A DNA stretch of 64,000 nucleotides from Mycobacterium stomatepiae (GTDB lineage Bacteria > Actinomycetota > Actinomycetes > Mycobacteriales > Mycobacteriaceae): positions 186,001 through 250,000 of the forward strand of contig NZ_AP022587.1 of NCBI RefSeq assembly GCF_010731715.1. The letters are read 5' to 3'. The translations under genes were made by a program, and so were the position numbers. Below are positions 1 through 12,294 of the stretch, piece after piece (the first letter of the stretch is position 1; each line of letters starts with the position of its first letter). The notes below the pieces were generated by a model, which saw nothing but the letters and a program-made list of their open reading frames with translations, was not told the origin of the DNA and ran no database searches.

Positions 1-638
1 TACATGCGGGGGATCAGGATGGTGCCGGGGAAGTCGCCGCCGAAAAGTGCCCAGTGCAACCAGGTTCCGATGACCGGCATGCCCAGCGTGATCGACGAGA
101 GCGCGGCGCGCAGACCGATACCGGAGAGCAGGTCGTCGGGCAGTGAGTAGCCGAAGTAACCCTCGAACATCGACAGGATCAGCAGCAGCGAGCCGATGAC
201 CCAGTTCGCCTCGCGGGGGCGGCGGAACGCGCCGGTGAAGAAGATGCGGGCCAGGTGCACCATGATCGAGGCGGAGAACATCAACGCGGCCCAGTGGTGG
301 ATCTGGCGGACGAACAGGCCACCGCGGACCTCGAACGAGATGTCGAGCGCGGACTGGTAGGCCCGCGACATCTCGACGCCGCGCAGCGGCTGGTACACGC
401 CGTTGTAGGTGACGTCGACCATCGACGGGTCGAAGAACAGCGTCAGGTACACGCCGGTGATCAGCAGCACGAAGAAGCTGTACATCGCGATCTCACCGAG
501 CAGGAACGACCAGTGCGTCGGGAAGACCTTGTTGAGCTGCCGGCGGACCGCGGCCGACGGGTGATACCGGGTGTCGATGTCCTCGCCTTGGCGGGCCAGG
601 ACATCACCGATCTTCGGGGGACTCAGCTTCGGACTCAT
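1..638 (-). CDS. qcrB: Cytochrome bc1 complex cytochrome b subunit QcrB (partial, N-terminal part)
   Basis: Membrane-embedded di-haem cytochrome b of the menaquinol:cytochrome c reductase that forms a supercomplex with the aa3 oxidase. About 212 N-terminal residues lie in the window; the C-terminal part runs off the left edge. The start [17 protein letters not shown] is followed by the motif [15 protein letters not shown] of the first membrane helix, then [19 protein letters not shown] and the haem-ligand stretch [11 protein letters not shown]. The ATG overlaps the qcrA stop as ATGA (635-638), so it is translationally coupled and last in the order ctaE-qcrC-qcrA-qcrB. Identification is secure because the gene order and sequence match the conserved actinobacterial locus. 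Confidence 0.96.
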   Translation of the reverse strand, partial: MSPKLSPPKIGDVLARQGEDIDTRYHPSAAVRRQLNKVFPTHWSFLLGEIAMYSFFVLLITGVYLTLFFDPSMVDVTYNGVYQPLRGVEMSRAYQSALDISFEVRGGLFVRQIHHWAALMFSASIMVHLARIFFTGAFRRPREANWVIGSLLLILSMFEGYFGYSLPDDLLSGIGLRAALSSITLGMPVIGTWLHWALFGGDFPGTILIPRM

Positions 639-1813
639 GTTGTCGTCCTCTCCCAGAATGCAGGACCGACGGGCTCGATGAAGTCGCCGTTGGCAACCAG
701 ATACCCGTTTGAGTCGATGGTGATCGGCAGCTGCGCCAATGCACGCGCCGCCGGGCCGAAGATCGGCTTGGCGAAATGCAATGCGTCGAACTGCGACTGG
801 TGGCAGGGGCACAGGATTCGGTAGGACTGCTGCTCGTACAGCGACGACGGGCAGCCCAGGTGCGAGCAGACCTTGGTGAAGGCGAAGAACTCGCCGAAGT
901 TGAAGCTCTCCTGGTTCTGGCGCTTGACCACCCGCTGCATGTCGGTGGGTCGAATCCGGATGAGCATCACGGGATTACGGGCACCCATCTTGATGCCGAT
1001 CAGCTTCTCGTGCGACTCCACCGTGGTGCCGTCGCCGTCGGACTCGCGCCATGGGAAGACGGTCTCCATGCCGCCGGCGTCGATGTCCTCGGGGCGCATC
1101 TTGACGAACGGCGCACCGTCGGTGGCACCGGTGGCGCGTGCCAGGTAGATGGTCTCGCCGTGGTAGCGCGGGGTCCAACCGGACGTCCACAACACCGCTT
1201 TCATGCCGTCGGCGGTCGGCACGACCGGCTTCCACGGGTTCTTGATCAGGCCGCCGGCAAAAGCCACCAAGGTGCCGAGCCCGAACGCGCCCATGCCCAG
1301 CCCGAACGATGCCCCGATCAGCTTGCGGCGCCCGATCGTCGACGTCTGGTAGGCGTCGGTCAGGTTGGCGACGACCGTCTTGCGGTCGATGTCGCGGGAG
1401 GCGCCGTCGTGGCGGTCCTGAATTGAAATCTCTTCCGGGATAAAGCGTTTCTGGTACAGGATCGCGCCGATGGCGATCGACAGGACGGACATCCCGAACG
1501 TGAAGCCGTACAGCGGGGTGGTCAGCGAGTACATGAAGTTACCCGCCTGCTCGTTCGACTTGTACTCCCACGGCCAGAACAAGAAGATCAGCAGCAGCGC
1601 CAGCCCGAAACCGCCGCCCAGCAAAAGCCACAGGGCGACGCCGCGCTCGGCACGCTTCTCGGCCTTGGTGCCCTCGACCGGCCAGCGCGGCTCCTTGAAG
1701 ACGGTCTCGACGCCGTCGATCTTGCCGCCCAGTTCGAGCAGTTCCTGGTTGGACATCGCGGCCAGTGCGGCCTCGTCCGGCTCTTTACCGACGCCAGTGC
1801 TTTCCGAGCTCAT
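635..1813 (-). CDS. qcrA: Ubiquinol-cytochrome c reductase Rieske iron-sulfur subunit QcrA
   Basis: Rieske 2Fe-2S subunit that accepts electrons from menaquinol and passes them to the di-haem cytochrome c subunit. The protein has 392 residues, with three hydrophobic segments between about residues 60 and 220, which is typical of actinobacterial QcrA and unlike the single anchor of most Rieske proteins. The cluster motifs CSHLGC and CPCHQS are intact: Cys316, His318, Cys335 and His338 are the expected ligands, with Cys321 and Cys337 as the disulfide. I start at ATG 1813 (MSSESTGVG), which overlaps the qcrC stop by ATGA, rather than at the longer in-frame start at 1870 inside qcrC. Confidence 0.96.
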   Translation of the reverse strand: MSSESTGVGKEPDEAALAAMSNQELLELGGKIDGVETVFKEPRWPVEGTKAEKRAERGVALWLLLGGGFGLALLLIFLFWPWEYKSNEQAGNFMYSLTTPLYGFTFGMSVLSIAIGAILYQKRFIPEEISIQDRHDGASRDIDRKTVVANLTDAYQTSTIGRRKLIGASFGLGMGAFGLGTLVAFAGGLIKNPWKPVVPTADGMKAVLWTSGWTPRYHGETIYLARATGATDGAPFVKMRPEDIDAGGMETVFPWRESDGDGTTVESHEKLIGIKMGARNPVMLIRIRPTDMQRVVKRQNQESFNFGEFFAFTKVCSHLGCPSSLYEQQSYRILCPCHQSQFDALHFAKPIFGPAARALAQLPITIDSNGYLVANGDFIEPVGPAFWERTTT

Positions 1814-2670
1814 GCTCGCGCCCCAATCCACAGTGCCAACGCGATGGCCGCGACCATCCCGATGATCCACGCCGCCATGCCCTCGGGCGCGGGTCCGAAC
1901 CCGCCGAGGCCGTAGCCGCCCGGCGAGCGCTCCTCGGTGACGCTCTTGACGTAGCCGATGATGTCCTTCTTGGCTTCGAAGGACAGCTGGCGATCGGCGA
2001 ACTTCGGCATGTTCTGCGGGCCGGTCAGCATCGCGGTCAGGATCTGCTGCTCGCTGGCCTCACCGAGGTCGGGCGCGAACTTGCCCGACGACAGCGCGCC
2101 GCCCTTACCGGTGAAGTTGTGGCACGAGGCGCAGTTGAGCCGGAACAGGTCACCGCCGCGACCGAGGTCCTCGCCGCGCAGCGAGTGCATCGCGATGGTG
2201 CCGTCGGGGTTGCGCACCACCGTGGGCCCGCCGCCGTTGGCCTGCACGTAGGCCCCGAGCGCGTCGGTCTGGGCCTCGTCGAAGATCGGCGCTTTACGCG
2301 GGGCCTGCGCCTCACCGCGCATGGCCGGCATGCGACCGCTGGACACCTGGAAGTAGACGGCGGCCTCGCCGACGCCGATCAGGCTGGGTCCGTGGTCGGG
2401 CACGCCCTGCAGGTTCGCGCCATGGCACGACACGCACGAGGTGTCGAACAGCTGTTTGCCGTTGCGCAGCAGCGCCGAGTTCGACTCGTCGGCGACGGCG
2501 ACCTGGGGCGTGGGGGTCAGCACGGCGGCCAGCCCACCCGAGATGGTCAGCGCGATCATCAGCAGCAGGCCGCCGGACAGCCGGCGGCGAAGACGCCGCC
2601 GCGACTGCTCTTTCCGCGGTTGGCTCTGCGGCTTGCGGCCGCGGGATCGGGTGAATCCCAGTTTCTTCAA
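1810..2670 (-). CDS. qcrC: Cytochrome bc1 complex di-haem cytochrome c subunit QcrC
   Basis: Membrane-anchored cytochrome c with two haem sites, CVSCH and CASCH, which replaces a soluble cytochrome c and hands electrons directly to the aa3 oxidase. An N-terminal Arg-rich stretch is followed by a hydrophobic anchor (about residues 33-55), two cytochrome c domains, and a C-terminal helix near the motif [15 protein letters not shown] prefer the TTG at 2670 (start LKKLGFTRS, 286 residues) because AGGAG lies 7 nt upstream and it matches the M. tuberculosis start as I recall it. An ATG at 2688 gives 292 residues, but its purine run abuts the codon. It is followed by qcrA with a 4-bp overlap. Confidence 0.94.
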   Translation of the reverse strand: MKKLGFTRSRGRKPQSQPRKEQSRRRLRRRLSGGLLLMIALTISGGLAAVLTPTPQVAVADESNSALLRNGKQLFDTSCVSCHGANLQGVPDHGPSLIGVGEAAVYFQVSSGRMPAMRGEAQAPRKAPIFDEAQTDALGAYVQANGGGPTVVRNPDGTIAMHSLRGEDLGRGGDLFRLNCASCHNFTGKGGALSSGKFAPDLGEASEQQILTAMLTGPQNMPKFADRQLSFEAKKDIIGYVKSVTEERSPGGYGLGGFGPAPEGMAAWIIGMVAAIALALWIGARA

Positions 2671-2710
2671 CCGAGCACTCCTGTTCATTCCTCTTTGAAA
2701 GCGCCGGCCT

Positions 2711-4554
<1,844 letters not shown>

Positions 4555-6483
4555 GCCCGATCCGCGCGCCTGCTCCGGGTCTTGCTGCGAGGCCAGCCGT
4601 GCCGAGCGGGCCGCCGCCGCCCATCCCGCCCAGGCGCCGGCCGATCCCAGCGGCGAGGCCCAGCCGATCTCGCCGGCGACCCGAACGATGCGTACTCCCG
4701 GGGCGACCAGCCAGCGCGCGATCAGCGCCGTCTCCTCGACCAGCGCGCCGCCGAGCGGTGCTGCCTCCGTCAAAATCGCTTGTGCGCCCGCATGAATCGC
4801 GTCGACGACCGGCATCGGCGGCACCCCGCGCCGGGCGGTGCCGGCCGCGGCGAGCTGGCCATAGCGGATGACGGCGAGGTGATAGCCGCCGCTGCCGTCC
4901 GGGGCCGCGGCGATCAGCTCGGGCAGCGCGGCCAGCGCCCGCAGCCGTTGGCCCCGCCACAGCACCTCGACGGCGGTGGCGATGCGGTCGCGCAACCGCG
5001 CCGCGCTCTCGAAGTGGCGATCGGAGGCCAGCGCGGTGACCTGGCCGACGGCGGCGTCCAACGCGCTGTGGTCGGCGCCGTCGATCAGGGCCGCGGCGCG
5101 CTGGGTGGCCTCGGCGTACTGTGCCGCGGTCAGATCGCGGGCGGCCGGGCAGGGCGACACCTCGACCTCGGGACAGGCCGGACCGTGGCGGGCCGAACGG
5201 CCGAGTCGCGCTGTGCAGGTGCGGATTCCGGTGAACCGTGCCAGCAGCCGCGCGGTATCGGCGGCGTCGGTGCGGGACCGAAACGGCCCGATCGCACGGT
5301 CGTGCCGAGGGGCCCGCACCACCGACAGCCGCGGGAACGCCTCGTCGCTCAGGGCCACCCACCACCAGCGCTGCGGGAACCTCGAGCGGCGGTTGTACGG
5401 CGGCGCGTGCGCGGCCAGCATCCGCAGCTCCCGCACGCCGGCCTCCAGCGCGTGGGCGCACTCGACGTGCTCGACCGCGCCGGCCAGGCTGACCATCTCC
5501 TTCATCCGGCCGCGGGGGTCGGCGCCGGTGAAGTACTGGCTCACCCGGCGGCGCAGGTCCACGGCGGTGCCGACGTAGAGCACCTCGCCCGACGGCCCGC
5601 GGAACAGATAAACCCCGGGCCGGTGCGGCAGGGGATCGGCGAGCACGCGCTTGCGGCGCTGGGCCGATGTCACGTTGGGCAGGTACGCGCGCAGGTCGGC
5701 GTAGGTGTGCACGCCCTGGTTGCCCACCCGCTCGATCAGCGCGTGTAACACGTCGACGGTGGCGCGGGCGTCGTCTAGCGCCCGGTGGGTGGGTTGGGTG
5801 GTGACGGCGAACAGCCGCGCCAGCTCGGCCAGCCGCACGCTGGGTGCCTCTTCACGGCTCAGCACGCGGCGCGCCAACCGGACCGTGCAGAGCACTTGCG
5901 GTCGTTGCCAACGGATTTCGCAGTGCTCGGCGGCGGCGCGCAGGAAACCGACGTCGAATCCCGCATTGTGCGCAACGAGCACCGCTCCGTGCTTCAAGCC
6001 GGCGAACTCCAAGAACATCGGCAGCACGGCGTCGATCGTCGGGGCGGCGCACACCATCGCCGTCGTGATGCCGGTGAGCTGCACGATCTGGGGCGGGATG
6101 CTGCGCCGCGGATCCACCAGGGTGCCGAATTCACCAAGAACGACGCCGCCGCGGACCTTGACCGCCCCGATCTCGGTGATGGCGTCGGCGGGTGCCCCGT
6201 CTTTCGCGCGGCTGCGTCCGCCGGTCGTCTCCAGGTCCACCACGACGAAGGTGGTCTCGCGCAGCGGGGTCTCGTCGGCGGGCGCCCAGGTGGAGTCCCC
6301 GCTCGTTTCGAGGTCGGCGAAACTCAGTTGAGTCCCACCAGTCACACCCATGGGCCTGACGTTAAGCATCGGGACCGACACCGGCGGTGCTCGGCCGCCG
6401 GGGTCGCGCTCGGCAAAAGCTGTCGGTGCCCGCGGTTAGCGTTCGGGTCAGCACGACCAAGCCGGATGAGAGGACCGATTCCG

Positions 6484-6738
6484 ATGGCCCACAGCAGCGG
6501 ACCCGACAGCAAAGACGCCGCGGCGTCGGCACCGGGCGCACCGGTGGTGATCGACTGCGACGACTGCGCGGCGCGCGGACCGGGATGCCGGGATTGCGTG
6601 GTCAGTGTGCTACTCGGGGTACCGGAAACTTTGTTGCACGACGAGAGGGCTGCACTCGAGGTGCTCGCGGAAGCCGGGCTGGCGCCGCGGTTGCGGTTGG
6701 TGCCGATTCATCGGAATCGTGGCTCCGGTGTAGCTTAA
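6484..6738 (+). CDS. Small cysteine-rich hypothetical protein
   Basis: An 84-residue reading frame from ATG 6484, with the purine-rich run GAGAGGA 9-10 nt upstream. The N-terminal half is Ala/Ser/Pro-rich, followed by DCDDCAARGPGCRDCVVSVL, whose four closely spaced Cys in two pairs suggest metal binding or a redox role. The C-terminal half looks helical (ERAALEVLAEAGLAPRLRLV). I recognise no named domain. It is divergent from the nuclease gene (132-bp gap) and 195 bp upstream of ripC on the same strand. Codon use is ordinary for the genome. The real gene call rests on the start, composition and position. Confidence 0.7.
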   Translation: MAHSSGPDSKDAAASAPGAPVVIDCDDCAARGPGCRDCVVSVLLGVPETLLHDERAALEVLAEAGLAPRLRLVPIHRNRGSGVA

Positions 6739-6933
6739 TGACCCTGAGTATCAAAACCCCTGGCCGCCACTTGCCTGGTCACCTGACCGGTCTCGTTCAC
6801 ATAGCTATGACAGAAATCTTTCCAATTTCTTAACGATCTGGTTTGGACAAACGCCTTTATCGTTTCGTAACCTGTTTGAGACCTAAACCCAGCTCGACCT
6901 CGATTGTCGATGGAAGTTTAAGGAAGCAATACT

Positions 6934-8106
6934 TTGAGTTTCGGCTCCGCGCATTCGATCTCGCGTGTCATCACACGGTCAGTCATCGGGACGCTGGCAG
7001 GCCTCACGGTCTTATCGGGTGTCTGTGCCGCCAATGTGGCGGCCGATCCGGCCGACGATGCGCTGGCAAAGCTCAGTGAGCTGTCGCGGCAGGCCGAGCA
7101 GACCACCGAGGCCATGCACAGCGCGCAGCTCGACCTCAACGAGAAGCTCGCGGCCCAGCAGGCCGCCGACAAGAAGCACGCGGATGACCAGGCCGCGGTG
7201 GACGGGGCGCGGGCCCGGCTGGCGAGCTTCCAGAACGCCGTCAACAAACTCGCCGCCGCGACCTACATGGGTGGCCGCGTCGACGGCATGGAGGCCATGC
7301 TGACCGCGCAATCGCCGCAGGGCCTGATCGACAAGATGGCCGTCCAGCGCGTGATGGCGACCCAAATGTCTACGCAGATGGCGAGTTTCCGGGTTGCCGG
7401 TGAGCAGGCCGCCAAGGCCGAGCAGGAATCGGCCAAGTCCGCCGCCGACGCCAAGAGCGCGGCCGAGCAGGCCGCCGCGGTGCGGGCCAGCCTGCAGTCC
7501 AAGCAGAGCCAGCTGCAGGTTCAGATCGCCGTCGTGAAATCGCAGTACGTCTCCCTGTCTCCGCAGCAGCGCACCGCGCTGGCCGACCCCGGGCAGGTGC
7601 CTGCCGCAGCTCCGGCTCCCGGTGCGCCCCCGCCGGACGCGCTGCCGCCCGGTGCCCCGCCGGCGCCCGGCGCGCTACCGCCCGGTGACGCTCCGCCGCA
7701 GAATGCGATGTTCCCCGGACTGCCCGGAATGGCGCCCGGTGGTCCCAGTGGCATCGGCGGTGATCGCGCCAGCGTCGTGCAGGCTGCGCTGACCCAGGTC
7801 GGAACGCCGTACTCGTGGGGCGGCGCCGCACCGGGCGGGTTCGACTGCTCCGGACTGGTGATGTGGGCGTTCCAGCAGGCCGGCATCTCGCTGCCGCACT
7901 CCAGCCAGGCGCAGGCGCATGGCGGCCAGCCGGTGGCACTGTCGGACCTGCAGCCCGGCGATGTGCTGACCTTCTATTCCGACGCGTCACATAGCGGCAT
8001 CTACATCGGCGACGGGATGATGATTCACTCGTCGACCTACGGCGTGCCGGTACGGGTGGTGCCGATGAACTCGTCCGGCCCGATCTACGACGCCCGCCGT
8101 TACTGA
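6934..8106 (+). CDS. ripC: NlpC/P60 peptidoglycan endopeptidase RipC
   Basis: Secreted D,L-endopeptidase that cuts peptidoglycan stem peptides. The 390-residue protein has a signal peptide (about residues 1-37, ending near ANVAADP), a long coiled-coil region (about 40-215) like that of FtsX-activated hydrolases, a Pro/Ala/Gly linker, and a C-terminal NlpC/P60 domain. The catalytic residues are visible as FDCSGL (Cys305), HSGIYIGDG (His353) and MMIHSS (His365). The start is TTG 6934, supported by AAGGAAG 7 nt upstream. The 195-bp upstream region is clearly less GC-rich than its surroundings and probably holds the promoter. The metallopeptidase and pimB' genes follow on the same strand. Confidence 0.94.
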   Translation: MSFGSAHSISRVITRSVIGTLAGLTVLSGVCAANVAADPADDALAKLSELSRQAEQTTEAMHSAQLDLNEKLAAQQAADKKHADDQAAVDGARARLASFQNAVNKLAAATYMGGRVDGMEAMLTAQSPQGLIDKMAVQRVMATQMSTQMASFRVAGEQAAKAEQESAKSAADAKSAAEQAAAVRASLQSKQSQLQVQIAVVKSQYVSLSPQQRTALADPGQVPAAAPAPGAPPPDALPPGAPPAPGALPPGDAPPQNAMFPGLPGMAPGGPSGIGGDRASVVQAALTQVGTPYSWGGAAPGGFDCSGLVMWAFQQAGISLPHSSQAQAHGGQPVALSDLQPGDVLTFYSDASHSGIYIGDGMMIHSSTYGVPVRVVPMNSSGPIYDARRY

Positions 8107-8200
8107 TCGTTCTCAGCGCAGCCAGTACCTTCGGCACCGCCGGTGGCTCCCGATCCTGCTGGCCTGGGTCTTCGTTGTTGAGTTCGTTGCGGCCGCCGCG

Positions 8201-9004
8201 GTGCCGCTGGATGCCCGCGACGGCCCGATAAGACGCGCACGGCTCGTCGCGCCCGCTCAAAGCCACCGGGACGCCGTGCGGGCACCCCTGACCGTCGGCG
8301 ACCGCGAGGTCGGATTGATCGGCCTCGGTGGCCCTGCCGCCGACCGCCTGCTGGCCCGCATCGCATCGGAGCTGCCCGCCGCGATCACCAAGGTGGAGGC
8401 GTTCTGGGGGACCGACTGGGCGCGTGACATCTCAATCGTGGTGGCCGGTTCCGACGACCAGTTTCGCGACGCGGCCGGCGGTGGACCGCCGGCGCAGTGG
8501 GTCGATATCGCGGCGGTGACCGTCGCCGATCGCGTCGATCCCGAACATCGGGTGGTGGTCGGCGAGCGCATCGTGTTCGCGCCGGGTGCGGCGGGCATGA
8601 GTGACTCGGCATTGCGAATCGTGTTGACCCATGAGCTTTTTCACTATGCGTCGCGCGCGGACACCGCGCTCGACGCGCCGCAGTGGCTGGCCGAGGGCGT
8701 CGCCGATTTCATCGCCCGGCCCACCACGCCCGTCCCGGCCGAGGCGCGCTCGCAGCCTGCGTCGGTGCCGTTGGACCTCGAGTTGGCCAGCCCCGGGCCG
8801 CAGCGCTCGCTGGCCTACGACCGCGCATGGTGGTTCGCCCGCTTCGTCGCCGATACCTTCGGCACGCCCAAGCTGCGGGCCTACTATCTCGCCGTCTGCG
8901 GCGTCGCGCACGCCGACCCGTTCAACGCCGCCCGCGACGTACTGGGCGTCGACCGGGCCGGCCTGCTCGCCCGGTGGCAGCAATGGCTGGTCGACGGGGC
9001 TTGA
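8201..9004 (+). CDS. Peptidase MA-like (gluzincin) metallopeptidase, probably membrane-anchored
   Basis: The motif THELFHYASRAD (His144, Glu145, His148 in the 267-residue reading) followed by WLAEGVADF (Glu165) is the HExxH...E pattern of zinc gluzincins, so a proteolytic role is likely; the substrate is unknown. GTG 8201 is the only canonical start in frame. The open frame continues upstream to 8069, however, and encodes an Arg-rich stretch plus a hydrophobic segment (RRWLPILLAWVFVVEFVAAA) that looks like a genuine signal anchor. The true N-terminus may therefore lie further upstream on a non-canonical start, or the reading may arise by frameshift from ripC. It corresponds to Rv2189c by position. 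Confidence 0.82.
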   Translation: MPLDARDGPIRRARLVAPAQSHRDAVRAPLTVGDREVGLIGLGGPAADRLLARIASELPAAITKVEAFWGTDWARDISIVVAGSDDQFRDAAGGGPPAQWVDIAAVTVADRVDPEHRVVVGERIVFAPGAAGMSDSALRIVLTHELFHYASRADTALDAPQWLAEGVADFIARPTTPVPAEARSQPASVPLDLELASPGPQRSLAYDRAWWFARFVADTFGTPKLRAYYLAVCGVAHADPFNAARDVLGVDRAGLLARWQQWLVDGA

Positions 9005-9065
9005 TTGCCCGCCTCCCGTCAGACCGCGTCGCGGTCCGCATAGCCGCCACGCTAGCCTGACCCTA

Positions 9066-10253
9066 GTGAGCCGGGTCCTGCTGGTAACCAACGACTTTCC
9101 GCCGCGGCGCGGCGGCATCCAGTCCTACCTGGCCGAGTTCGTCGGCCGGCTGGTGAACACCGGGTCGCATGCGGTGCTGGTGTACGCGCCGCAGTGGAAG
9201 GGCGCCGACGTGTTCGACGCGGAAGCGGCCGGCTACCGGGTGGTGCGCCATCCGGGCACGCTGATGCTGCCCGGGCCGGCGGTCGACGCCCGGATGCGCC
9301 GGCTGATCGGCGACCACGGCATCGACACCGTCTGGTTCGGCGCGGCCGCACCGCTGGCGCTGCTGGCGGCGCGGGCGCGGCAGGCTGGGGCGACCCGGGT
9401 GCTGGCCAGCACGCACGGCCACGAGGTGGGCTGGTCGATGCTCCCGGGGGCGCGGTCGGTGCTGCGGCGCATCGGCAACGACACCGACGTCGTGACGTTC
9501 GTCAGCCGCTACACGCGGTCCCGGTTCGCGACGGCGTTCGGGCCCGCGGCATCGCTGGAGTACCTGCCGTCGGGGGTGGACACCGATCGGTTCCGGCCCG
9601 ACCCGGCCGGACGTGCGGAGCTGCGCAACCGCTACGGACTGGGGGAGCGGCCCACCGTCGTGTGCCTGTCGCGGTTGGTGCCACGCAAGGGCCAGGACAC
9701 GTTGATCAAGGCGCTGCCGTCGATACGGAAACGCATCGACGGCGCCGCCCTGGTGATCGTCGGCGGCGGCCCGTACCTGGACACCCTGCGCAAGCTGGCC
9801 TCCGACTGCTGCGTGGCCGACCACGTGACGTTCACCGGCGCGGTGCCCTCCGCCGAGCTGCCCGCTCACTACGCGCTGGCCGACGTGTTCGCGATGCCAT
9901 GCCGCACCCGTGGCGCGGGCTTGGACGTCGAGGGCTTGGGCATCGTCTTCCTCGAGGCCTCGGCGACCGGCGTACCGGTGGTCGCCGGCGACTCGGGTGG
10001 AGCTCCGGAAGCGGTGCAGCACAATAAGACTGGCCTCGTCGTCGACGGGAATTCGGTGCGCAAGGTCGGCGACGCCGTCGCCGAGCTGCTGGCCGACCCG
10101 GCCCGGGCCGCCGCGATGGGCGCGGCCGGACGCGAATGGGTGACGTCGCAGTGGCGCTGGGACATTCTGGCCGCTCGGCTGGCCGGCCTGCTGCGAGCCG
10201 ACGATGCGGGCCGGGCTGGGGGCACCGCACGCTCGCGGGGGACGGCCGGTTGA
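9066..10253 (+). CDS. pimB: GDP-mannose-dependent alpha-(1-6)-phosphatidylinositol monomannoside mannosyltransferase
   Basis: Adds the second mannose to phosphatidylinositol mannoside on the cytoplasmic face of the membrane, an early step to PIM, lipomannan and LAM. It is a GT-B retaining glycosyltransferase of 395 residues. The N-terminal NDFPPRRGGIQSYL loop binds the acceptor, and the C-terminal EX7E region reads GLGIVFLEASATGVPVV with SGGAPEAV after it. The start is GTG 9066 (VSRVLLVTNDFPP), right after a TAG. The C-terminal 20 residues (DDAGRAGGTARSRGTAG) are low-complexity and are probably a species-specific tail. It ends 49 bp before the convergent fadD15. Confidence 0.95.
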   Translation: MSRVLLVTNDFPPRRGGIQSYLAEFVGRLVNTGSHAVLVYAPQWKGADVFDAEAAGYRVVRHPGTLMLPGPAVDARMRRLIGDHGIDTVWFGAAAPLALLAARARQAGATRVLASTHGHEVGWSMLPGARSVLRRIGNDTDVVTFVSRYTRSRFATAFGPAASLEYLPSGVDTDRFRPDPAGRAELRNRYGLGERPTVVCLSRLVPRKGQDTLIKALPSIRKRIDGAALVIVGGGPYLDTLRKLASDCCVADHVTFTGAVPSAELPAHYALADVFAMPCRTRGAGLDVEGLGIVFLEASATGVPVVAGDSGGAPEAVQHNKTGLVVDGNSVRKVGDAVAELLADPARAAAMGAAGREWVTSQWRWDILAARLAGLLRADDAGRAGGTARSRGTAG

Positions 10254-10301
10254 GGAGGCGAGCAATCGGATCCTGCGCGGCCACGCTGGCCTGACGGGAG
10301 G

Positions 10302-12104
10302 CTACTCCTTGTCGTAGAGCGCTTCGATATCGGAGGCGAACTTCTCGGCCACCACGTTGCGCTTGAGCTTCATCGTCGGGGTCAGCTCGCCGGTGTCCTC
10401 GGTGAAGTCGACCGGAAGAATGCGGAACTTGCGGATCGACTCCGCATGCGACACCGCCAGGTTGGCCTGCTTGACCGCGGCATCGACCTCGGCGACCAGA
10501 TCCGGATCGGTGGCTAGATCGCCCACCGACGACCCCTCGGCCTTGCTGTTGCGTTGCTTCCAGCCACCGAAGGCCTCGGGGTCGATCGTGATCAGCGCGG
10601 CGACAAAGGGTTTGGCATCCCCGACCACCATCGCCTGACTGATCAAGGGGTGCGCCCGCAGCTGGTCTTCCAGCACGGCGGGGGCGACGTTCTTGCCGCC
10701 GGCGGTGACGATGATCTCCTTCTTGCGGCCGGTGATCTTCAGGAAGCCGTCTTCGTCGAGCGCGCCCAGATCGCCGGTCTTGAACCAGCCGTCGGAGAAC
10801 GCCTCGGCGGTGGCCTGTTCGTTGTGCCAGTAGCCGCTGAACACCACGCCGCCGCGCACCAACAGTTCACCGTCGTCGGCGATGCGCATGCTGTTGCCCG
10901 GCAACAAGGTTCCGACAGTTCCGATCTTGACCCGGCCGACTTGGTTGACCGTGATGGCCGAGCTGGTCTCCGTCAGGCCGTAGCCCTCGTGGATGGTCAG
11001 GCCCACACCCCGGTAGAAGTGGCCGAGCCGGGCCCCTAGCGGTGCGCCGCCGGATACCGACGCGTGGCAGTCGCCGCCCAGCGCGGCGCGCAGCTTGTGG
11101 TAGACCAGCCGGTCGAACAGCGCGTGCTTGGCGCGCAGCAGCAGCCCGGGCCCGCGGTTGTCGTGCGCCTCGCTCCAGTCGACCGCGGTCTGCACGGCCC
11201 GCGCGAAGATCGCCCCCTTGCCGTCGTTGGCGGCGTTCTGCTCGGCCGTGTTGTAAACCTTCTCGAACACCCGCGGCACCGACACCACCACGGTCGGCTT
11301 GAACACCGCCAGCATCGGCAGCAGGTTCTTGATGTCGCTGGTGAACCCGCAGGTCACCTTGTTGGCAAACGCGGACAGGGTCAGCGAGCGGGCCAGCACG
11401 TGCGCCAGCGGGAGGAAGATCAGCAGCCGCTGCCCCTCGTTCAGCAGGGTGGGCAGGCACTCCTTGGCGCCTCGGGTTTCATACAGCAGGTTGGAATGCG
11501 TGAGTTGGCACCCCTTGGGACGTCCGGTGGTGCCCGACGTGTAGATCAGCGTCGCGGGATCTTCGGGGCGCAGCGCCGCGAGGCGGGCCTCCAACTCCGC
11601 CGGGTCGACCGCCGCGCCGGCCTCCTCGAGCTGCTCGAGCGCCTTGGGGCCCGCCCCGTCGATGTGCAGCACCCGGCGCAGGGCGGGGAGTTCGCCGGTG
11701 AGCTCGGTAACCGTCGCGGCGTGTGCGTCGGTTTCGGCGAATGCCACGACGGCTCCGGAGTCCTGCAGCACCCAGCGGACCTGCTCTGCCGACGAGGTCT
11801 CGTAGATCGGCACGGTGACGGCGCCGATCGAGAGGATGGCCAGGTCGAGGATCGCCCACTCGTAGCGGGTCGCGGAGAAGATTGACACCCGGTCGCCGGC
11901 CGCCACGCCCAGCGCGATCAGGCCCAGTGCCGCCGAACGAATTTGCTGGGCGGCCTCGGCGCACGTGACGTCGGTCCACACCCCGTCGATCTGACGTTGG
12001 TAGATGACAAAGCTGGGGTCGTCGCGCTCGTGCTCGAAGACCATGGCCGCGATGTTGTCGTGCTCACCGATAGAAAAGCGGGCGGGAACGCTGTACTCAC
12101 GCAC
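10302..12104 (-). CDS. fadD15: Long-chain fatty-acid-CoA ligase FadD15
   Basis: ATP-dependent acyl-CoA synthetase of 600 residues that activates long fatty acids through an acyl-AMP intermediate. The P-loop motif [12 protein letters not shown] and the C-terminal ATP-binding segments [10 protein letters not shown] and WFKTGDLG are intact, and the catalytic Lys region is represented by [17 protein letters not shown]. The start GTG 12104 is preceded by AGAGGT at 5 nt. It is divergent from the SRPBCC gene with a 190-bp gap. The partner of its products is not shown by the context, although lipid and PIM genes flank it. Confidence 0.95.
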   Translation of the reverse strand: MREYSVPARFSIGEHDNIAAMVFEHERDDPSFVIYQRQIDGVWTDVTCAEAAQQIRSAALGLIALGVAAGDRVSIFSATRYEWAILDLAILSIGAVTVPIYETSSAEQVRWVLQDSGAVVAFAETDAHAATVTELTGELPALRRVLHIDGAGPKALEQLEEAGAAVDPAELEARLAALRPEDPATLIYTSGTTGRPKGCQLTHSNLLYETRGAKECLPTLLNEGQRLLIFLPLAHVLARSLTLSAFANKVTCGFTSDIKNLLPMLAVFKPTVVVSVPRVFEKVYNTAEQNAANDGKGAIFARAVQTAVDWSEAHDNRGPGLLLRAKHALFDRLVYHKLRAALGGDCHASVSGGAPLGARLGHFYRGVGLTIHEGYGLTETSSAITVNQVGRVKIGTVGTLLPGNSMRIADDGELLVRGGVVFSGYWHNEQATAEAFSDGWFKTGDLGALDEDGFLKITGRKKEIIVTAGGKNVAPAVLEDQLRAHPLISQAMVVGDAKPFVAALITIDPEAFGGWKQRNSKAEGSSVGDLATDPDLVAEVDAAVKQANLAVSHAESIRKFRILPVDFTEDTGELTPTMKLKRNVVAEKFASDIEALYDKE

Positions 12105-12294
12105 TGTTGACCTCTATTGATCGGGTGACCGGTGGCCGGGTTGCTATGACCCAGACTAATCGCGGCATTCGCGCAGCAACCAAGCGGTGGGTTGGGGCCG
12201 CGTCGTGATTGCGGCGACGGTCGCGCGGCGCCGCGGCCGGGTCCGGCTTGGCCTCGGCGGCGCACGGCGGATATTGATATGTGAAGCTGTTACG

